A DNA stretch of 64,000 nucleotides from Kriegella sp965368185 (GCA_965368185.1 CBDULZ010000016.1:1-64000); one strand, 5' to 3'; positions 41,980 through 51,808 are shown, counted from the stretch's first letter. Notes: generated from the letters alone by a model not told the origin. Numbers and translations are program-made.

Positions 41980-42828
41980 TCACTTATTATTGTTAAAAGA
42001 GTGGGCCAGGTTTTTGAGTTGAGTGCCATGTATTGCCAATTGCCCTTTAATCGCATCTTCGGTTAGTTTGTTGATGTTTTTATTAAGGGCATTGTGCCCG
42101 TCGGCTATCGTTTTTAAAACTTCTGAATATATTGCAAGTTCTTCCTGTTTGGCGGTTAGTGCTGCAATTTTTTCGAAGTAATCTTCAGTGAACTTTGTGC
42201 GTTCAAAGACCGATAGATCTGTGTTGGCTATCATATCAAAATAGAAGCTTTTGATGCTACTTTTTTGAACTTCCAGTTTTCCTATTAGGTTGCCCGAGAG
42301 ATTGAGATCTAAAAAATGGAGCAGTGTTTGTAGTGGTTCGTTCGCCCGTGTTACATATTCTTTTATTTTCTTTCTGCGGTAGCCATCGGTAAACGCCCTG
42401 AGTATTATGGTAGAAATGCTGGAATATGCTTTGACGTCTGCCTCTTTTAGCGATAAAGAACCAAATTCACCTGTTGCCAAGGTCTTTGTAAGTTCATCGG
42501 TATTGTAATTGGTAAGCTGATTTTTCGAGATATCGGTAAGGCCATAGAAATATCCTCGAGTGGTATTGTAAATCAATGCGGTAATGCTATCGGCCTTTTT
42601 ATCGGCAGTACATACGCAGGTTTGATTATGTATTTTTAACGTTGCAATACTTTTTTGAAGACATTCGTCCGTGCAGTTTTTAGCAAAACTATAGGATAAG
42701 GTTTTGAATTTTTCAATGCTTTCGATTGAAGTCTCAGAGAATTCGGCTACATGTTTTAGGTTTACACAGCTTACAGAAGTGATGGCGGCAAGTAATAATA
42801 CAAGAATATTTTGCGATAGCTGTTGCAT
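41980..42828 (-). CDS. Hypothetical lipoprotein
   Basis: Envelope lipoprotein of 282 residues of unknown function. The signal ends VSC (Cys21, in AAITSVSCVNL). The mature part is largely helical, with two cysteine pairs (KNCTDECLQ and TCVCTADK) likely to form disulfides. It forms a two-gene unit with a helical cytoplasmic protein downstream, so the pair may bridge cytoplasm and outer envelope; this is inference. Its promoter was not identified. Confidence 0.7.
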   Translation of the reverse strand: MQQLSQNILVLLLAAITSVSCVNLKHVAEFSETSIESIEKFKTLSYSFAKNCTDECLQKSIATLKIHNQTCVCTADKKADSITALIYNTTRGYFYGLTDISKNQLTNYNTDELTKTLATGEFGSLSLKEADVKAYSSISTIILRAFTDGYRRKKIKEYVTRANEPLQTLLHFLDLNLSGNLIGKLEVQKSSIKSFYFDMIANTDLSVFERTKFTEDYFEKIAALTAKQEELAIYSEVLKTIADGHNALNKNINKLTEDAIKGQLAIHGTQLKNLAHSFNNNK

Positions 42829-42956
42829 GCGAGGTGCTTGTGTTAAAATTTATGATGTCAATAGCCACAATTTAAAAATAATGTTACACTTTTCTTACGA
42901 AACGTTTTAAAAATCAGGATAGTTTGGTTATGCTGTGACAAAATTGGTTTGACAAC

Positions 42957-42989
42957 AAAAAAAAACCCCACACTAATGTCGGGTTTTTT
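42957..42989 (-). terminator. Terminator of the peroxiredoxin gene
   Basis: On the minus strand AAAAAACCCGACA and TGTGGGGTTTTTT form a stem with one mismatch and a long T-tract, directly behind the peroxiredoxin stop. Confidence 0.85.
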
Positions 42990-43012
42990 ACCTTGTCTAT
43001 ACACCATGTCGG

Positions 43013-43651
43013 CTATGCGGTCGGATCTGGTGTCATTCGCAAGTAAGGTTTTACTTCTTTGACACCTTTTGAGAACATTTTTTTTGCATCTTCTGTCGCA
43101 ATCGAAGGGCTAACTACTACGTCTTCACCATTTTTCCAGTTGGCCGGTGTTGCTACACTGTGGTTTGCCGTTAATTGTAAAGAGTCGATTACGCGTAAAA
43201 GCTCATGAAAGTTACGACCTGTAGAGGCAGGGTAGGTAATTATCAATTTGACCGTTTTGTCAGGTGCAATAATAAAAACCGAACGTACCGTAAGGCTGTC
43301 GTTCGCATTTGGGTGAATCATATCATATAGGTCTGAAACCTTTCTATCCTCATCGGCAAGAATTGGAAAGTTTACCGTAGTATTCTCAACTTCATTAATA
43401 TCTTTTATCCATTCGTTATGCGATGCGGTTCCATCTACACTTAAAGCCAACATTTTTACGTCGCGTTTATCGAATTCATCCTTGAATTTTGCCGCAGTAC
43501 CCAATTCGGTAGTACATACCGGTGTAAAATCGGCAGGGTGCGAAAATAAGATACCCCAGCCATCACCAAGATAGTCATATAAGTTTATCATTCCTACGGA
43601 ACTGTCAGCCGTAAAATCAGGGGCTTTGTCGCCCAATCGTATTGTTGCCAT
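43013..43651 (-). CDS. Peroxiredoxin (Prx6/1-Cys type)
   Basis: Thiol peroxidase of 212 residues that reduces hydrogen peroxide and organic peroxides. The catalytic motif is HPADFTPVCTTELG with the peroxidatic Cys near residue 47. The long C-terminal domain (about 150-212, including NWKNGEDVVVSPSI) and the absence of a second catalytic Cys near the end place it in the Prx6-like group. The TAAATTTG element at 43685-43692 is a likely -7 box. It is monocistronic. Confidence 0.93.
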   Translation of the reverse strand: MATIRLGDKAPDFTADSSVGMINLYDYLGDGWGILFSHPADFTPVCTTELGTAAKFKDEFDKRDVKMLALSVDGTASHNEWIKDINEVENTTVNFPILADEDRKVSDLYDMIHPNANDSLTVRSVFIIAPDKTVKLIITYPASTGRNFHELLRVIDSLQLTANHSVATPANWKNGEDVVVSPSIATEDAKKMFSKGVKEVKPYLRMTPDPTA

Positions 43652-43684
43652 AGTTTTAGTATTTAATGGATTATTGTTATCCTA

Positions 43685-43692
43685 CAAATTTA
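43685..43692 (-). promoter_or_regulatory. -7 element for the peroxiredoxin gene
   Basis: TAAATTTG on the minus strand fits TAnnTTTG, 33 bases upstream of the ATG. Confidence 0.5.
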
Positions 43693-43819
43693 GTAGATTA
43701 AAGCTAAAATACTTCTTTTTTAGGTTAAAAATGTATTAAAGTTTGGATTCGCCACTTTTGCATTTATTAATTGAATTAGTATTACAAATAAGTTTGTAAA
43801 ACTTCATTAATTTTAGAGG

Positions 43820-44365
43820 ATGAGAGAAAGCACATTGGAAAAACTTCGCTATCCAATTGGTCATTTTGTTATGCCTGATACTATTTCTGACCTAGAATTG
43901 AAAGATTGGATAGCACAATTGGAAGCGTTGCCCATAGTTTTGGAAGATTTGGTGAAAAACCTCTCCGAAGAACAGTTGAATACGCCGTATCGGCCCGATG
44001 GGTGGACGGTTCGCCAGGTAGTACACCATATTGCCGATAGCCACCATCATAGTTATATTCGTTTCAAGTGGGCACTTACTGAAGATAGGCCAGTAATTAA
44101 GGCGTATGAAGAAAAGGCATGGGCCAATTTAGAAGATGCCCTTTCTGCACCGATACAGCTGTCGATTACCCATATAAAGAGTATTCATGCAAAATTGGTG
44201 TATCTCTTAAGTAGTCTGTCGGAAGCTGATTTAAAAAAAGTGTATATACACCCCGATGGCAATGTGGAAGTTTCGGTAATGGAGAATATCGGGAAATATG
44301 CTTGGCACGGCAATCACCATTGTGCACATATTGAGGGATTGATAAAAAGGGAGGGTTGGATTTAA
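43820..44365 (+). CDS. DinB/YfiT-like putative metal-dependent hydrolase (BstA family)
   Basis: Four-helix-bundle protein of 181 residues. The metal-binding His are in VVHHIADSHHHSYIRF and GNHHCAHIEGL, and WTVRQVVHH is the standard YfiT/DinB motif. YfiT-type members act as thiol S-transferases or hydrolases; the exact substrate is unknown. It is divergent from the peroxiredoxin gene, which fits but does not prove a link with thiol metabolism. ATG with an AGAGG sequence just upstream. Confidence 0.88.
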   Translation: MRESTLEKLRYPIGHFVMPDTISDLELKDWIAQLEALPIVLEDLVKNLSEEQLNTPYRPDGWTVRQVVHHIADSHHHSYIRFKWALTEDRPVIKAYEEKAWANLEDALSAPIQLSITHIKSIHAKLVYLLSSLSEADLKKVYIHPDGNVEVSVMENIGKYAWHGNHHCAHIEGLIKREGWI

Positions 44366-44440
44366 TTTTCTCTGATTTTTTAAAAATTCAGGGCGCGTCG
44401 TAATTTCTATTTACCCAATTCGTACAACCACCGTAGCTGT

Positions 44441-44998
44441 TTATTTTATCCACTTGATATTACAGCCAATACTGGGCTTTTGGTCTTTACTTACTTCATT
44501 TCCGGTCAAAAGTGCGTCCATAGCATGGCGCAGGTCATTTCCGGTCAAAGGTAAACCGTTTCCAGGGCGTGAGTCATCCAATTGGCCACGGTATACCAGT
44601 TTTAAATCGTTATCGAACAGATAAAAATCAGGAGTACAGGCTGCATTGTACGCTCGGGCCACTTCTTGGGTTTGATCATATAAATAGGGGAACGTATAGT
44701 CCTCTTCTTGAGCTGTTCGGGTCATAAGGTCTGGGGCATCTTCCGGATAATTCTCAACATCGTTGCTTGAAATGGCGATAAAGGAAATTCCTTTGGCTTG
44801 ATACATCTTACCCAATTTCGAAATTTGCGGGTTTACGTGTTTTACAAAAGGGCAATGGTTGCATATAAACATAATGACCGTTCCTATATCTCCTTTTAAA
44901 TCACGAAGTGATTTCGTTTCGTTGGAAACGGTATCCAATAATTGAAATGAGGGGGCCTCCGTTCCCAGAGGTATCATGCTACTCGGTGTTTGTGACAT
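44441..44998 (-). CDS. Thioredoxin-like (AhpC/TSA-type) protein
   Basis: Redox-fold protein of 185 residues, related to peroxiredoxins and resistance-to-oxidation proteins. The active-site motif is NHCPFVKH within MFICNHCPFVKHVNPQ, with a CxxC (CNHC). YDQTQEVARAYNAACTPDFYL gives the cis-Pro (TP) and a further Cys. ATG at 44998 starts MSQTPSSMIPLGTEAPSF, the conserved beginning; a TTG upstream adds unrelated residues. It is convergent with the DinB-like gene. Confidence 0.88.
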   Translation of the reverse strand: MSQTPSSMIPLGTEAPSFQLLDTVSNETKSLRDLKGDIGTVIMFICNHCPFVKHVNPQISKLGKMYQAKGISFIAISSNDVENYPEDAPDLMTRTAQEEDYTFPYLYDQTQEVARAYNAACTPDFYLFDNDLKLVYRGQLDDSRPGNGLPLTGNDLRHAMDALLTGNEVSKDQKPSIGCNIKWIK

Positions 44999-45217
44999 AG
45001 TTGTTGAATTTAAAACCACATTAAATGAACATCTGCATTGATGATTTTCACTAACATACGAACAAAGAGCCAAAATTAAAAGTAATTTAAAACACTTGTT
45101 TTTCTATTGCGCAATAGTTATCTTAAAGAACCCGTTTTAACTTTTCTGTCGTACCGCAATTTTCGTGTTCGAATCAGGGAAGAATGGACGTATGTATAAC
45201 ATTAAATTTTGGATATT

Positions 45218-45523
45218 ATGGATAATTCATACACATCATTGGCGGAGGCAATTACCAATTTGCAACTAGAAGGTTTTACGGCAGATTTTAATCTGTGCGA
45301 CGCCGGGGTTGAAAACAAGCACAAAAAGGAGGTGCATTCCGCTGACGAGCTGAATGTGGTCAAGTATTATCGTTTTGAGGGGATGAGCAACCCCGATGAT
45401 AACACCATTTTGTATGTTATAGAAACGAACTCGGGAGAAAAAGGGCTGCTTATGGATGCTTACGGTGCCTATTCGGGCAATGTGTCCAAAGAACTAATGG
45501 ACAAGCTTAAAATGGCGCGATAA
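45218..45523 (+). CDS. Conserved hypothetical protein (about 100 aa)
   Basis: Soluble 101-residue protein of unknown function. The YYRFEGMSNPDDNTILYVIE and GLLMDAYGAYSG segments are recurrent in a small Bacteroidota family that I recall is often labelled phosphoribosylpyrophosphate synthetase, although it has neither the size nor the PRPP motif of that enzyme. ATG at 45218 is preferred to a TTG nine bases upstream. It stands between divergent and unrelated genes, and the following 289 bases hold no supported gene. Confidence 0.75.
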   Translation: MDNSYTSLAEAITNLQLEGFTADFNLCDAGVENKHKKEVHSADELNVVKYYRFEGMSNPDDNTILYVIETNSGEKGLLMDAYGAYSGNVSKELMDKLKMAR

Positions 45524-45812
45524 ATTATCGTTGAAGCGTGTCCAGTTCTAAAATGGCCGACATCTGCCTGGCCAAAATCGCACTGATTTTACAATGTAAC
45601 GAGTTAGTTGAAAACCCGCGAAAAGCTTTTAATGAGGTATGCACAACACCGATTTTCGGGCCAATTACTGATGTCTATTTCAACCTTTTCCATAAAATAA
45701 TCAACCCCTATTTTCAGCGAATGTCTTATCTTGGGTGCAAAGTAAAGGAGTGATGTAAAGGGATTTTGGTTGTAAATATCCTTTCTTAACATTCGCAAAA
45801 CTTCCAATTTTA

Positions 45813-46733
45813 TTGACTGAAACTGTTTTAGATAACGTACAAATCAACTTTGATGACGAAACGCTGTGGGTGTTGAACCTGGCCCTGGCACTGGTCATGT
45901 TCGGTATAGCCTTAGAGATTTCTGTTAAGGACTTTCGACACTTGGTAAAAAAGCCAAAACCTGTTTTTACAGGAGTTTTTAGTCAATTCGTGTTGTTGCC
46001 AGTGGTAACCTTTATATTGGTTTGGTCCATTGAACCCTTGCCCGGCATTGCCCTTGGAATGTTTATGGTCGCTGCTTGCCCTGGGGGTAATATTTCCAAT
46101 TTTATCACCCATTTAGCAAATGGCAATACCGCTTTGTCAGTCAGCCTTACGGCTGTGGCGACACTGTTGGCCGTTTTTATGACACCATTGAATTTGCAGT
46201 TATGGGGTTCGATGTATGCCCCGACATCGGCACTATTAAAAGAGGTGGCCATAGCACCTTTTGAAATGGTAAAACTGGTGTCTTTGTTATTAGGTGTTCC
46301 GCTACTTCTTGGTATGGGGCTACATCATATCAGACCGGTATTTGCAAGGAAGATAGCAAAAATATTAAAAGCAGTTTCGCTACTTTTTTTTGTTGCTTTG
46401 ATTTTCTTGGCGCTGTACAACAACCGCGATATATTTATGGATTATATTTTTTACGTCTTTTGGGTCGTCGTATTACATAATATACTGGCCTTTACAACAG
46501 GTTTTTCAGTAGCCAAGTTTATTGGGCTGTCACAAAGGGATATAAGAAGTATTACGATTGAAACGGGTATACAGAATTCCGGTTTGGGACTTTTATTGAT
46601 ATTTACTTTTTTCGATGGTCTCGGTGGAATGGCATTACTTGCTGCATTCTGGGGTATTTGGCATTTGGTCTCAGGTTTGTTGCTTGCGGGTTTTTGGGGC
46701 TTTAAGCCGATTGAAAAGGAAGAATTGGCTTGA
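45813..46733 (+). CDS. Bile acid:sodium symporter family (BASS) transporter
   Basis: Inner-membrane transporter of 306 residues with about nine to ten helices. The family motif ACPGGNISNFITHLANGN appears near residue 90, the usual crossover and sodium site, followed by a second repeat containing ETGIQNSGLGLLLI. Such proteins carry organic acids with sodium; the substrate is unknown. The start is TTG, needed to keep the first helix. The last four bases overlap the acyltransferase start (TTGA), so the two are co-translated. Confidence 0.9.
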   Translation: MTETVLDNVQINFDDETLWVLNLALALVMFGIALEISVKDFRHLVKKPKPVFTGVFSQFVLLPVVTFILVWSIEPLPGIALGMFMVAACPGGNISNFITHLANGNTALSVSLTAVATLLAVFMTPLNLQLWGSMYAPTSALLKEVAIAPFEMVKLVSLLLGVPLLLGMGLHHIRPVFARKIAKILKAVSLLFFVALIFLALYNNRDIFMDYIFYVFWVVVLHNILAFTTGFSVAKFIGLSQRDIRSITIETGIQNSGLGLLLIFTFFDGLGGMALLAAFWGIWHLVSGLLLAGFWGFKPIEKEELA

Positions 46734-47779
46734 AAGAAATAGGATATAATTTAGTTAGAGTTTCGATAAGGTTTGCCCTGTATTTGTATTTCAGGAGGAT
46801 AAAAATCTCCGGTCTTCCCCATGTGCCTCGTGATAAACCGGTAGTGTTTTTACCGAATCACCAAAGTGCTTTGCTCGACGTACTTCTGATCGCCGTAAAA
46901 TGTAATCGGAAGCCTTATTTTCTGACCCGATCTGATGTTTTTAAAAATGATATTTTAAAAACTGTTTTTAATTTCTTTCAAATGATTCCTATTTACCGGA
47001 TACGCGACGGACGGGAATCATTAAAAAACAATCAAGCCATATTTGATTATTGTGCCCGTTTGTTGCAAAACAACAATGCGATTCTTATGTTTCCCGAAGC
47101 CAACCATAATCTGCAACGGCGTGTTCGTCCACTGAGCAAAGGTTTTACCCGAATTCTTTTTAACGCGCTGGAAAAGCAGCCACAATTGGATATTCAAATG
47201 GTGCCGGTGGGATTGAATTATCGGGATGCTAAAATATTTCCAGATCGGGTAGCCTTATACTACGGGAAAGCTATTGCCGTGCAAAAATTGTACGATCTTG
47301 AAGATCTAAGTGGTTCGGTGGAGTGTATTAAAACGGAAGTCTTTAATTCTCTTAAGATGCTGACTACACATATTGACGACGAAAGTAAGTATCAGACTAT
47401 TGTGGAAAAGATGGATGCTATGGGTATAGATTATTTGAATCCGGAAAAAGTAAATACCGTTTTAGCATCTTTTGAAAGTTCAAATTCGGAACCAATATCA
47501 AAACCAAAACCAAAACCGTCATCGAGCCTAAAACTTTTAAAAGGACTTTTTATACTGCTGAATTTTCCGCTATGGCTGCTATGGATCGTAACTTTAAAAC
47601 CAAAAGTTCCTGAAATGGAGTTTATGGGCACCTTTCGGTTTGCTTTTGCTTTACTGGTTTATCCTATTTATTATTTATTACTATTCTTGGTGGCAGCGTT
47701 CGTTTGGAGCGGATCAATCGGTGCATTGGTGGTTGCTGCGTTATTTTTATTTAATGTCGTGTATGTTCGGGTGGGTTGA
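46730..47779 (+). CDS. PlsC-type acyltransferase with C-terminal membrane segments
   Basis: Predicted 1-acyl-glycerol-3-phosphate-like acyltransferase of 349 residues. The catalytic block is NHQSALLDVLL, with five rather than four residues between His and Asp. The third motif reads FPEANHN where FPEGT is usual; I recall both variants in Bacteroidota relatives. A hydrophobic stretch lies at about 8-25, and three helices end the protein (about 265-349) after a Lys/Pro/Ser linker (SKPKPKPSSS). The TTG start overlaps the transporter stop. Acyl donor and acceptor are unknown. Confidence 0.85.
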   Translation: MKEIGYNLVRVSIRFALYLYFRRIKISGLPHVPRDKPVVFLPNHQSALLDVLLIAVKCNRKPYFLTRSDVFKNDILKTVFNFFQMIPIYRIRDGRESLKNNQAIFDYCARLLQNNNAILMFPEANHNLQRRVRPLSKGFTRILFNALEKQPQLDIQMVPVGLNYRDAKIFPDRVALYYGKAIAVQKLYDLEDLSGSVECIKTEVFNSLKMLTTHIDDESKYQTIVEKMDAMGIDYLNPEKVNTVLASFESSNSEPISKPKPKPSSSLKLLKGLFILLNFPLWLLWIVTLKPKVPEMEFMGTFRFAFALLVYPIYYLLLFLVAAFVWSGSIGALVVAALFLFNVVYVRVG

Positions 47780-47929
47780 TTTTTATAACTTCAATATCGG
47801 TGTAGCCTTTACCACGCATGGAAAATTAGCTTTCCATTTCTGACTTGACACTACAAAAAGTTTTATTCCATGGGGTATATAAATCCGTATTATACCCGGT
47901 TAAGGACCAATATAACGGTTACCCTTCTT

Positions 47930-48517
47930 CTATTTAGTTATTTTATAAATTTTTATTACTGGGTCGAAAGTATCAAACCTTCTATACGTTAGATTTCCTA
48001 CGGAATTTAACAAACCTTCTGTAAATCCTTTTTTTCTATAGTTCCGATAATTGGAATAATGACTTGTAAACCTTTGATCCAGCCATAGCAGTAGATACTG
48101 CTTTAGATTTTCAGGTTTACTAAATCCACAAACAATTGTAGTTTCTGAGGAGGCTATTTGTTTTTTTAATAATTCCGTTGCCTCTTTCCATGCCAAGACA
48201 TGAAAAAGCAGACTAGAAATTGAGTAGTCTTTTATTGACTCAGAAAAAGATTCTTTCACTAAGTCTATAGTTCTAAACTCAAGATTCTTTACATTTTCTT
48301 TCATTTTACGTTTAGAGGCATAGGCGATCAATTGCTCTGATTTATCAAATCCAATTCCCGTCTGAATTTTGTCAGAAAGTTTAAAAAGCAAATCCCCATT
48401 TCCACATCCGAACTCCACCAGAGTTGTATTAGGTTCAATAAGATCGATAATTTGATTACGTATTGGACTTAAGTATCTGTCTACGGTATTTGCTTTAACT
48501 ATTCCTTTCATTTTCAA
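47930..48517 (-). CDS. Class I SAM-dependent methyltransferase
   Basis: Cytoplasmic methyltransferase of 195 residues. The SAM-binding motif is LVEFGCGNGDLLF, followed by TGIGFDKSEQLIAYA and an acidic second strand (FRTIDLV). The substrate cannot be predicted. It sits alone between the acyltransferase and a broken CPBP protease gene, and no partner is indicated. ATG at 48517. Confidence 0.85.
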   Translation of the reverse strand: MKMKGIVKANTVDRYLSPIRNQIIDLIEPNTTLVEFGCGNGDLLFKLSDKIQTGIGFDKSEQLIAYASKRKMKENVKNLEFRTIDLVKESFSESIKDYSISSLLFHVLAWKEATELLKKQIASSETTIVCGFSKPENLKQYLLLWLDQRFTSHYSNYRNYRKKGFTEGLLNSVGNLTYRRFDTFDPVIKIYKITK

Positions 48518-48654
48518 TTACAGGTAACATCTCGGCTAAACTCAGTTACGGTAATTTGTTTACAGCCCAAAAGTTTAAGGAAGCTGTCAAGCCCGAGTTT
48601 TAGATTAAATATAAAATAAAGATTTACGCTTAGGGAACTCGCAAGCAATGAATT

Positions 48655-49142
48655 TTATTTGTTGTGTGCTGCCGGTTCCTTTTTTCCTCTCTCAAATTCT
48701 TTTTATAGGTAATAAATAAAAAAGACTACTATGGGTGCCGGGCCTAAGATTGCAAATATCAAATTTGTCAATCCGCCATATATATGTAATGTAGGATTAT
48801 GCACAAATGAATCAATGTCTATAAGGTAAAACACTAAAAAAGCACTGAAATTATTTGCTACATGTATTATAATAGAACGCGATAAGCTTCTAGTTCTGTA
48901 ATAAACCCATCCTCGAAAAATCCCGACTACAAATCCAGAGACAAATTGCCAGGAATTTAAGCGTACCATTTCAAAAAGCAAACTAGAAATCAGAATAAAT
49001 TTTGTTGGAGAATGTTTTTTAAGAAATCAATCCAAACTTATCCCATAAATACTAATCCTTCTAAAATTGGAGCAACGAATACCATTACAGGATAAATTTT
49101 TGTTGTTGGTTTTGTCACTTTTTTGGTCTTTTTTAGTTCCAT
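48655..49142 (-). pseudogene. Broken CPBP-family intramembrane protease
   Basis: A CPBP (Abi-type) intramembrane metalloprotease in pieces. From ATG 49142: YPVMVFVAPILEGLVFMG, corresponding to the catalytic EExxxR motif but with Glu-Glu changed to Glu-Gly and Arg to Met, then a stop. In another frame FLKKHSPTKFILISSLL leads to the intact piece 48703-48981, with FRGWVYYRTRSLSRSIIIHV and AANN-like motif 3. Another stop is followed by a basic tail to 48655. There is at least one frameshift and two in-frame stops. It lies 8 bases beyond the M14 peptidase stop. Confidence 0.75.
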
Positions 49143-49149
49143 ATAACAA

Positions 49150-51669
49150 CTACATCATCTTCCCAAAGAAAATGGCATTCATCAGCAGTTTGTTTGTTCC
49201 GTACCAAAATGCCCTAAAGTTTGTATTGTCGGTAAAAACAATGACCTTGCCTTTACCAATGTGCTGCACTTGAAAAGGAACGCTGTTCTTTAATTGGGCA
49301 AGATTCTCTTCTGAAATATAGCCACTCAACAACGGGTTGTCTGTGTATTGAATAGGGTTGTTGTAACTGTTTTTATCAGGTTCGATATAGATATTCGTAT
49401 TTCTGAACAAGGGTAATCGGTCATCTTTATAGCCATAGTTAATAGGATGTGAAAGGTCGAGCTTGGCCTCGAAAATAGCACCTCCGGTGTTTTGGGCACC
49501 TTTAAAATCTTTTTTTTGACCAAAGGAAATATTCTTGCCGACCAATGTGTCTTTCTTGAATTTCAATTTTATCAATTCGTTCGTATTGAGCCAATTGGCG
49601 GTATTTTGAAAGCCGATGAGCGTGCCGCCTGCTTCGACCCATTCCTTTAGTTTTTTAGACTGATCCTTTGACAGGCCTTTACCCATGCTCGGAATGATTA
49701 AATCGGTATACTTGCTCAAATTTACGGCATTGAAATAAGCCACGTCGATTTTGGTAATCTTCATATCATAGCGCGTATCGAACAAGTGCCAAATCTCGCC
49801 AGCGCTGTGTGCATTGACCCCATTGCCGACTAAAATGGCAACCCTTTGTTTGCTAAGCGAACCAAAATTATTACTGCCGAGGTCAATTCCTTTTGCCAGT
49901 CCGGTGTTGGCCGCCATTATTTCGATTTTACTTTCATGGGCCACTTTATTTAAAAATTCGTGCAATTCGCCCGTTCCCAATAGTTGGTTCTGAACGGGAA
50001 CCATTATCGTACCATAGCCGTAATTTTTTCCATCTAGATTAAAGGGTTCTTTTGCCACCTTGGCGCGTATGCCCTTGTTCAAAATCATGTTTAGGGCTTT
50101 GGGCGTGTAGTACTCGTTCCACTCGAAGAGGTACGCATAATTACTTTGGGCGTCCACTTTGCCGTCTAGCGGTGCAAGATTTAAGATTTCTTGTCCCGCG
50201 TTACCCAAAGAGCGTAATTCCGAATGGTCTAAATTAAAGGCTAGGGGAAAGGACCATGCAGAAATATCATAAAAGAGGCTGTCCCTGAAGGTGGTCCTTT
50301 TTTCGAACATTGCCTTGATCAGACGTTGGCTCTTTTGATTCATCGGCACTACATAGCTATGCCCTTTTTTATACGATTTTCCGTTAAGGGAAACATCATT
50401 CGAGAGTTCATGGAACTTTATTTTGTGGCGCTGTAAGATTTCGGCAAGATGCCAAGTTTTGGCGGCATCTTTGTTGTCACCAAAAATCAAGGCCTTGGTT
50501 CTGCCGACGGCCGACGCCAAACCTACATCATTAAAAAAGTCTTGTTGGTACCTTAAAAGCTTTACACGCATGTCTTTGGCCGCCTCGATGGTAGAAAGGG
50601 CCGTTGTAAATTGATTGCGAATGGTAAAAGGAAAGGTCAATAATCCGTTTTGTGATTCTTGAATATGCCCTCTTGAACTAGCTTGTTCGAAAAGAATACC
50701 GATGCCGCCATTTACATCGGGGAAAGTCGAGCCTTTGCCATAAAAATAGTCGTCGTACTGTTCTTCGGAGTAATAGAGCGAACCGATTTTGTCCAAAGCC
50801 TTGGCGTGGTATTTTGCAATTTCGGCGGTAAGTTCTTGATTTAGTTTTGGTGTCAACGGATGTACCCTATCCGGTTCTCCCGGTTGAAAAAAGAAGGTAG
50901 ACGAAGTACCCATTTCGTGATGATCGGTCAGTATGTTCGGCATCCAATTATGATAGGTATCGATACGCGCACGACTTTCTGGCAATTGTACGGGCAGCCA
51001 ATCACGGTTCATATCGAACCAATAGTGGTTGGTACGACCTCCGGGCCAGACTTCATGGTATTCCCGTTCGTTATTATCGGCGTTAAGGTTGATGCTTTTA
51101 TTGGTGTTGGCCCAGTAAGCAAAACGCTGCAGCCCATCAGGATTAAAGGCGGGGTCAACCAACAATATGGTATTTTCTAAAAGCGATTCGATTTCGGGTC
51201 CCTGTGCCGCGGCTAGATAATAGGCATAGGCCAAAGCCGCGTTCGAACCGCTGGGTTCGTTGCCGTGAATCGAAAAACCTTGGTAAACCACGATGGGCAT
51301 GGTCTCGATATTCAGCGATTTCGTATTGCCCTCGGTCAAAGCCAAATGGTCTTGACGAATTGTTGCAATATTCTGATGGTTTTGTGGTGTGGTAACCGTA
51401 AGTAAAAGAAGTGGCCTTCCCTCAAAGGTCTGCCCCTTGTTTTCAATGGTAATGCGATCGCTCGCCTTGGCTAGTGCCTGCATGTAAAAAACAAGTTTGT
51501 CATGTGAAACATGCCATTCGCCTACTTCGTGACCAATTATTTCTTGAGGCTTGGGAATAGTTTGGTCGTAGGTGATACCTTCAGGAAGGTAATAGTTTAG
51601 GTTAACGGGATCTTGTGCATTTGCATTTTGAAAGAGTGTCAAAACCAATGCAAATAGAATGTTTCTCAT
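49150..51669 (-). CDS. M14 family zinc carboxypeptidase
   Basis: Exported metallocarboxypeptidase of 839 residues with a signal peptide (ending NANAQ). Zinc residues are in FSIHGNEPSG (HxxE), and the third ligand is the His in LTDHHEMG; the substrate-binding region LVDPAFNPDGLQRF and the catalytic Glu in GILFEQASSRG are also present. The catalytic part covers about 40-350. The following 490 residues include a glutamine-amidotransferase-like region (VAILVGNGVNAHSAGE onward) seen in large Bacteroidota M14 proteins. The substrate is unknown. Monocistronic. Confidence 0.92.
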   Translation of the reverse strand: MRNILFALVLTLFQNANAQDPVNLNYYLPEGITYDQTIPKPQEIIGHEVGEWHVSHDKLVFYMQALAKASDRITIENKGQTFEGRPLLLLTVTTPQNHQNIATIRQDHLALTEGNTKSLNIETMPIVVYQGFSIHGNEPSGSNAALAYAYYLAAAQGPEIESLLENTILLVDPAFNPDGLQRFAYWANTNKSINLNADNNEREYHEVWPGGRTNHYWFDMNRDWLPVQLPESRARIDTYHNWMPNILTDHHEMGTSSTFFFQPGEPDRVHPLTPKLNQELTAEIAKYHAKALDKIGSLYYSEEQYDDYFYGKGSTFPDVNGGIGILFEQASSRGHIQESQNGLLTFPFTIRNQFTTALSTIEAAKDMRVKLLRYQQDFFNDVGLASAVGRTKALIFGDNKDAAKTWHLAEILQRHKIKFHELSNDVSLNGKSYKKGHSYVVPMNQKSQRLIKAMFEKRTTFRDSLFYDISAWSFPLAFNLDHSELRSLGNAGQEILNLAPLDGKVDAQSNYAYLFEWNEYYTPKALNMILNKGIRAKVAKEPFNLDGKNYGYGTIMVPVQNQLLGTGELHEFLNKVAHESKIEIMAANTGLAKGIDLGSNNFGSLSKQRVAILVGNGVNAHSAGEIWHLFDTRYDMKITKIDVAYFNAVNLSKYTDLIIPSMGKGLSKDQSKKLKEWVEAGGTLIGFQNTANWLNTNELIKLKFKKDTLVGKNISFGQKKDFKGAQNTGGAIFEAKLDLSHPINYGYKDDRLPLFRNTNIYIEPDKNSYNNPIQYTDNPLLSGYISEENLAQLKNSVPFQVQHIGKGKVIVFTDNTNFRAFWYGTNKLLMNAIFFGKMM

Positions 51670-51773
51670 GCCACGATGAATTTAGTGTGGTTATAAATGT
51701 AACCATTACTATATGTTGTGTCAAGACTATTCGAGCAAGATAGTCAAAAGAATGTGCCGGAATCAAATCAAAT

Positions 51774-51808
51774 AAAAAACGGTCCCCATTAATTAAGGAC
51801 CGTTTTTA
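51774..51808. terminator. Terminator downstream of the PUR-domain gene
   Basis: AAAAACGGTCC and GGACCGTTTTT form an 11-bp stem around an 11-base A/T loop, with T-tracts in both directions. It is 20 bases beyond the DUF3276 stop. Confidence 0.9.

Noticed and set aside
45160..45200. TGTTCGAATC resembling the T-loop of a tRNA
   Set aside because: No acceptor or anticodon stem can be built around it at the proper distances.
45538..45753. 71-codon frame after the 45218-45523 gene, and an opposing 67-codon frame at 45604-45807
   Set aside because: Neither has a ribosome-binding site, promoter element or recognisable composition, and they overlap each other. I could not support either, so the 289-base gap is left empty.
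47818..47837. ATGGAAA/TTTCCAT dyad after the acyltransferase gene
   Set aside because: Seven-base arms with an A/T loop and no T-run. Too weak to call a terminator or operator.
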